The position numbers and the translations under genes are program-made. A stretch of DNA of 64,000 nucleotides from Paraphysoderma sedebokerense (lineage: Eukaryota; Blastocladiomycota; Physodermatomycetes; Physodermatales; Physodermataceae): the NCBI GenBank assembly GCA_025602915.1, contig JAHLJZ010000043.1, forward strand, positions 62,001 to 126,000, written 5' to 3'. Below are positions 58,172 to 64,000 of the stretch, in pieces (the stretch's first letter is position 1; the number at the start of each line of letters is the position of its first letter). The notes under the pieces were generated by a model. The model had not been told where the DNA came from and did not search any database. It saw nothing but the letters and a program-made list of their open reading frames with translations.

Positions 58172-59393
58172 TCATCGTCTGGAGCGTGTAAAGGTACTCA
58201 TCATGTTCCCATACTCGTCAATAAATTCAAATGTCATCTGTTCCTCCGTCATTTTCACACCAACAAACCCCCCAACTTTATCCTTACTCCACATAGAGTT
58301 CCCAGTACAACCTTTTCCGTCATTTCTTCCACCGGCACCTGATATAATATGCGATACATTGCTGCTTTCATTGTATTCCAAATTATGAACGTGGCCACAC
58401 ATGTACGCCGAAACTCGGTAACGATCGACCATATTTTTAACTCTCCATAAATCCCCTTCTGCACCGCAAGAACCGCCACCTAGTAGGATGGATGTATTTT
58501 GGTTAGTCAAATCAGTGGCAGAGATGTAGTCAAATAGAATATACCTATAGGGTGATGAGCAAAAACAACAATCCAATCGCGGTCTTTAACATATTCCAGT
58601 TTTGCTTCGGCAATACTAGCCATCTGGTTAACATCCCATCCAAATTGATAAAATTGGTTCCGCATATTCGGGCAATCTTTTTGTAGCCAAGGTTGGGTTT
58701 CCTTGCCATAGGCTAATAAATTGGTATCCAAATACACAAAGGACCCGGTCTTGGAACCAACCCGGAAATCGTGAACCCAAAAGAAATCGTCCATGCGCCA
58801 ACCTTTCGACTTGTATTCAATTTGTGCTTTAGTATTTCGACAGTAATCGTGATTTCCGAGTAAAGCATGCCATGGTAGGTTTCTGAGGTACGGAGTAGAT
58901 CCCGTCTTGTAGATGTCACCCCAATGAGTTTTCCAATTACTGTCCCAGACATCAGCAACGCCATCGGGTGCGTAAAAATTATCCCCCACGCTGACTACAA
59001 GACTTGCCTTAAAAATATATACTCGTATTAGTTATTTAGTTCTTGAACAGCAGTATTGGCAGACATTGAACTCACCCCAGCCTTTTCAGCCCAAACATCC
59101 ATTTGCTTTGCAACCCTTCTCTGAACATCGAATCCTTCGTAACCGTAATCTCCGATGACAACGAAACTTAAATATCCCGCGCTCGTGTCGGGGACCTTGG
59201 TCGCGTTGAGTATTTGAAAACTTGCCGAATTGCAACTGCATGCTACGATAAGGAGAAGGAAACTCGTGATAGATATGCGGTACCTGATATGTATCGAAGG
59301 AACGTTGGTGTCTAATGAAAAAGAATTAAATATCCGTTAATGGAAGGTAGGAAGTAATTAAAGTATTAGAATTTTACCGTTTACAGTTTTCAT
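58172..59393 (-). CDS. Secreted purple acid phosphatase (ACP5/TRAP-like)
   Basis: Binuclear metallophosphatase. Four exons (59393-59378, 59311-59076, about 59007-58545, 58479-58172) give 340 residues, the size of animal tartrate-resistant phosphatases rather than plant PAPs. A signal segment (ITSFLLLIVACSCNSA) is followed by the five metal-ligand blocks: VVIGDYGYEG, VSVGDNFYAPDG, ALLGNHDYCRN, VVFAHHPIG and YMCGHVHNLEY. The end (SGAGGRNDGKGC, FEFIDEYGNM) matches the family. Exon 1 encodes only MKTVN plus one base. Probably secreted or vacuolar, with a role in phosphate scavenging. Confidence 0.92.
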
Positions 59394-60599
59394 GTTAATA
59401 TTTCAATACTTGTCGTTGCCTTAACTAGTTTCTTCCGTTGCCAAAATAATTTAGTTTATCGATAGCGTTCCCACCAGTTGCCGAATTGTGAAATTTGGAG
59501 CTGAAATTTTTTGCCAAGTTCGAAATTGGCAGGTCGTTATCTTATACCATTTCTCGCAATTTGAACAGCTGCAATTTTTTTATGCAACCGAATGATCTCA
59601 TGAAATTCTCAGAGAGCATGTTTGATCAGACCAATCAGCTGGAAACCTGCTTCATGTGCGCAGGAATGAATTTCAACATATGCACGTAGCGCCGAAATGG
59701 AAAATGTTATGTAAATTAACGGTATTCGGAGAGGATAATATTTCGATCATGCGTCTCGCTCTGCTCTATTGTTTGCTTCGGTACACCAATGGTCTCTGAG
59801 CACGATTGGCCAGCTCAATAAACAGTAACTACTCAGGTGCCTACAGCTTTCATGCAGGGTAGCAGAGGGAATCAGCGGCAAAGCGCGCAATAATTTTCAC
59901 TGGACATGTTCACCGGGTTTGTCATCACTACACGTCAACGCCAGCATGAAGTCGGAGGAGCTTATTCTCAACTACACTGGCGCATTGCCATCACTATGAG
60001 ATAAGCAACAATAAGCATTTCAGTGGGTAAATTTATTGAGTATTTCTGCGACATCCGCTCTAAGACTTCGGCAGCAGCTCTGTCCGAGAGATTTTGAAAT
60101 CCGAGGATCTCTCTGTTCCCGTACCTCTTGAGCTGATAGTGTATAAATAGTAATTTTATATTTGTCTCGCTGGCCTCATTTTGTAATTCATCATTGAAGT
60201 GAAGCGTGCGAAAATTTTGAACCTTTATTGAATTTTCAACCGTATTATGCCACCCGCATAATAAAGTCGTTCCTTATTTTACCTGAAGAATCAGGAATGA
60301 TTGTAACAATAACACAATCAAAAAACAAATCGATGTGTTGCAATATGGTGCAAAGCCATTGGTTAATCAGCAAGGTAGGTTAAGTTTTGTTTTCGTTTGG
60401 CCACAACTCTCAAAGTCTGCTCGGCTTGGTAGAGGAAGGATGAACTTTCCTGACTCCCATCGATACGCTGCATCATTAACCAAAACACAGCCATTATTTT
60501 AAGTCTGACGATGGCTTGAGAAATTATATTGTCGCATAAATATTACATGTTAAAGTTTACAATGTCTTTTTCACTCTTTTTGGCACTTGGCTCCAAAAA
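59394..60599. other. Intergenic, no supported gene
   Basis: About 1.2 kb between the phosphatase start and the ZDS stop. Short frames at 59495-59689 and 60529-60732 lack domains, and the latter overlaps the ZDS 3' end in antisense. No repeats or RNA genes seen. Confidence 0.5.
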
Positions 60600-63500
60600 T
60601 TATGGCGTGTGCGACGTGACGGCGCTCCCACCCCCTTTCTTTCTATTAAATACTAATCCTAATGGCACTTCGTCGTCATCCTCATCTACCGATGCGTCAG
60701 ACAGTCCACTCCCATCCGTGTCGTCAGAATAATAATCTTCCATTTCGACATCAGAGCCTGAAGCGGAGCTCGTATCACTGCCACCAGGATAACCTGTAGC
60801 ATTCTCATCAGTTGCAGCAAGACCATCAGAGGAAAACTGAAGCGAAGATTCGTCCTCTATTATAGCAGATTGTGGCTGGGCGTAACCAGAAGCCTCCACT
60901 GTGGCAACATTGTGTTCGTGTGTCGACGACCCGTTTCCACTGGATACTTTCTTGATTTTGACTCTAGAAGGTTGATAACTTAGACCTGACTGATCCATAG
61001 TGATACTGACATCTGCGCCATCTGTTATCCATGTATTTGCAGCCGAATCAAATTCATCGCCAGCTTTCCTACTGCTTTTATCTTTCCCGGGAGACGCTTC
61101 AACCGACTTTGATCGCGGCCTTGATTTACCTCCAGATTTTGTTTTTCGCCGTTTCTTCGGCTGACTTGCGAAGTCAACACTACTAACTGGCGAGACATGT
61201 TCGCCGACGGAATTGCGGTTGTTATAATTCACTGGCGGTAGTACGAACTCAACTCGACCGCCATTGTTCATCCTCTTTTTCTTTTTCTTCCTAGGCTTAC
61301 CAGAACCATCCACAGCACTTAACTTTCCTTTCTTCCAAACGACGACATCATTCCTATTTGTTCCGTTCTCTTGCAGAGAAGTGTCTGAATTTCGGCCATT
61401 GGCAGTCGAATTAACTGTCTCACCCTGCATAGCCTCATTCGGGGCTTGGACGCTATTTGCTAGCATCATCTCTTGCTCCCTTTTTCGCAAACCGACATAC
61501 CATACCAGCATATTGCTTATCAAAACCTGGTGGCACAGCGGACGCTTCGGATTTGCCAGCTTTTGATGGGCAAGTCGGCATATCGCGCGTTCAATGTGAA
61601 GCGGGTAACGAAGAGGACTTGAATATTTGACGACCGTCACATCAAGCGACGCTTCTTTAGTCGACGATTTCGTCTGGTTTGATGATGAAAGAGACGATTG
61701 AAGAGCTTTTTTGGACGCTTTGAATAATGAAGAGAGCCCAGATTTTTTCGGCTTTACGACGGGATCTATAGTTGCGGCTGGCATATTAGAGGGAGCTGTT
61801 GAAGCAACTGGGAGTGAGACTGGGGAATCGGCTGTAGTTGATTCTTCATTATTGTCGCCTAGCCCCTTCTCTTTTTCTTTCTCCCTTGCAACATTAGTCC
61901 TGAACCATGACGACCACGATCCCTTGCGTTGCCTGGAATGTAGTTCGTTGGGTTCACCTGTTGGCTCTGCATTCTCCTTCTCTGGTTCCACCTTGCTCTC
62001 CACTCCATTAGATCCCGTCTCCAAATTCAGTGCACCAAGTACTTCCGAGCTTTTCCGCCTTTGCTGCGCAATAGAAACAACTTTCTTCTTTTCACTTATG
62101 ATTGGGAGCGATTCACTTCTTTTTACCCGGAATTCAATAGGGGGGTCTGTTTGCGAATCCGTTGCGGTAGGAAACGGTTGAGATATATTGGGGAGAGATT
62201 GGGATATGGGTGCCGATCCGTTAGACGACGGAAGCGAGGATGGTGGATTAGATGTGCTCAAAGAGAAACCAAAAATGGATCGTATTATGGATTTGGAGGG
62301 GGATGTTGAAAGATTAGCCGGTGATGATGGCAGTGATTGCGGAGATGAAGATGATGATTCGTCTTCCGAGGGTAATGCGGTTTTGGGAGCAGACCTCGAT
62401 TGTAAAGACGGTGGAAGGGGTATCAAAGTGGAAATAACGGAAGATGTTGGTGTCATAAACTGTGCATCCAGCACTGGGGACTCTGGTGTCACACTGGACG
62501 CCGAGTCAGACTTGGTGTCGTCGCCATCGTTAACAGAGGGAGAGTTTTGTAAAATCGCATTAGTTTCGCATTCTGGCAGCTTATCATCTTTACGTTTATC
62601 GAGCGACGGCTTTTTCAGCGAAGTAGAACGTTTAGGAGGAATAATTTTGACTGAAGTTATTGGAAAAGACGTGTCATCGCCAAACTGACTTATCAACTGG
62701 CTCCCTGTAGACGAATGAGTCGAGGTAGAAAGGTCAAGAGCAGCCATAGATGTAGCAGAAGAAACCGCCGATTCCGTATTTGAAACTGCAGATTTACTCT
62801 CAGCTATAGTTGAGTGAGTCGGCCGTTTGTGCCGGGAAACTGTTCGTGGAGGATGAAGGGTTGGGGCGTCAGGTAAACTGGGCTGCGGAGTAGCGATAGC
62901 CACCGAGGAGGAAGGTGCTACAATTTCAGTTGAGATATTCGAGGAAAGGATTGATGTATCAATAGCAGATTCCTTTACGACAAAAATAGGACTTGAGTCG
63001 TTGCGAGCTTCGTCGGCGAAGTCCGATAGTTTCTTATTTTCTAAAATGGGATCCCCGTGATTAGATAGCTTGCTCTCGGAGGTCTTGTCGATTTCATCCA
63101 AATCGTCCATAGACGACGTAACCGAAGCTGAATCGGTCAGTGATGATTGCCTTTGGTGGGAGCCCTTACCAAGGCTACCCCTTCGGTGCTTCACTATTCT
63201 TGCTGCACGCTTCAGTTTGGTGCCTGGTGTGATTTTAGGAAGAACAGTAGGAACAAATTCATCGGGCAAGGATTCTTTGAGCAATTCTATGGTCGCTTCT
63301 GGTATCGGCGCTACAGAATCCGCAACTGACGCAATGACGCTTTCGCTCGCTTCTTTCTCCTAACATCAACAGCAATGAGTTATCAGAGAACGCAGCTATT
63401 ATAAATTTGTATCTTACCTGTTCAGCTATGGGCTGTAAATTATTATCTATGGGGCTGACTACGACATCTCCCTCATCACCGGCACTAATAACACTACTGG

Positions 63501-64000
63501 TTTCTCTAAAACTTTTTCTCCGCTTGACTCTGCTGAGGGCTGTTTGACCGAGCTGCATCCGATTCCTACTGAGCCAATCCGTGAATGCTCCAGCTGATAA
63601 TTCCGGGTGATATTCAGCAGGCACTTCAAATCGGAACAAGTCAAAACAAAGTTAATGCGGATTCTATGAATGGTAGAACTACCATAACGAGACAAAAGCT
63701 TTGCGCATTAGTAACCACTTACCCCAAAATAAGTGAGACGGATCCTCTGAAACTATTGTTATATCTACGTCTTTAACAGTTCTTTGTATCGTCATGGGAG
63801 AAGCCGAGAATGGTGGGGAAGGTGGGGAAGGATCAGAGTCCTCCACCTCGTTGACAAACTGTGTGCCATCGTCAGTCCCCAGGAGCTTAATATCCTCAGA
63901 GATCACAGTATTGGTTTCTGAATTAGCCTGCTCAGTGCTGCCGTTGATCAGTTCTTCTGAATCTGTACCTGGCATACTTTCGAAAGACGATGAGGTTGAA
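60600..64000 (-). CDS. ZDS1/ZDS2-like regulator, 5' end beyond window
   Basis: ZDS proteins hold PP2A-Cdc55 in the cytoplasm and control mitotic entry and polarity. Three exons are visible (63723 to past the right edge, 63623-63418, 63359-60600). The conserved N-terminal ZDS block is assembled across the first junction: HLFW then VPAEYHPELSAGAFTDWLSR. The C-terminal ZDS motif lies near 61510-61625: RYPLHIERAICRLAHQKLAN, then PKRPLCHQVLISNMLVWYV. Between them are ~600 Ser/Pro-rich residues. Unlike yeast, about 300 residues follow the motif, with Lys/Arg clusters (RKKKKKRMN, KKRRKTKSGGKSR) and an acidic stretch. The frame is open to the window edge, so the start may lie outside. The ATG at 63975 is a possible start. 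Confidence 0.85.

Noticed and set aside
62188-62688. 166-codon acidic frame antisense to the ZDS-like gene
   Set aside because: Composition mirrors the Ser/Pro-rich sense protein, with no start context or splice signals.
1-64000. tRNA, rRNA and CRISPR signals
   Set aside because: Scanning by eye for T-loop-like GGTTCGA motifs and regularly spaced repeats gave no candidate with a foldable cloverleaf or array; a covariance-model scan would be decisive.

Overview
The window is nuclear DNA from a filamentous, intron-rich fungus. Most genes carry 1-8 short introns of about 50-150 nt with gtaagt-type donors, and many of the recognisable proteins are fungal: ZDS, SHO1, AUR1-type inositol phosphorylceramide synthase, NST1, an MBF/APSES factor and a DEF1/UBAP2-like factor. 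A Crinkler/RHS-type (CR) effector-like gene and a carotenoid cleavage oxygenase fit an early-diverging lineage (Mucoromycota/Glomeromycotina or chytrid-like) better than a yeast. That placement is inference. Exon structures were worked out by hand from open frames, GT/AG signals and family similarity. Total coding lengths were checked for divisibility by three for most genes, but individual splice sites can be wrong.

Left end (1-4985): the 5' part of DNA polymerase delta subunit 3 (POLD3/Cdc27) on the minus strand, running off the left edge. Next is a minus-strand CR effector-like gene (P-loop NTPase plus nuclease-like C-terminus), then a second, truncated copy of the first two POLD3 exons. 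The CR gene is therefore bracketed by two ~0.63-kb direct copies of the POLD3 5' end. Every coding difference I can see between the copies is synonymous.

4986-23635: a SMYD4-type TPR/MYND/SET protein, an orphan gene behind a TATA box and CT-rich leader, a small SAM-domain protein, MYG1 exonuclease, NST1, TIM17 and a membrane-anchored PhoD-type phosphatase.

23636-46354: a DEF1/UBAP2-like protein, NSE1 (SMC5/6 complex), mitochondrial ATPase inhibitor IF1, an Mbp1-type APSES factor, an AUR1-family enzyme, an intronless vacuolar-type Ca2+-ATPase, a NIPA-type Mg2+ transporter with a Cys-rich ectodomain, and an acidic protein with clustered QT motifs.

46355-64000: a 939-bp DNA transposon with 44-bp terminal inverted repeats, SHO1, a zinc-finger protein, a type II membrane glycosyltransferase, a hard-to-see multi-exon orphan, a carotenoid cleavage oxygenase, a small intronless orphan, a purple acid phosphatase and a ZDS-family regulator that runs off the right edge.

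Most genes are housekeeping and unrelated to each other. Loose themes are mitochondria (MYG1, TIM17, IF1), DNA replication and repair (POLD3, NSE1, Mbp1) and membrane or stress signalling (SHO1, Ca2+-ATPase, AUR1, NIPA, NST1). I found no rRNA, tRNA or CRISPR.
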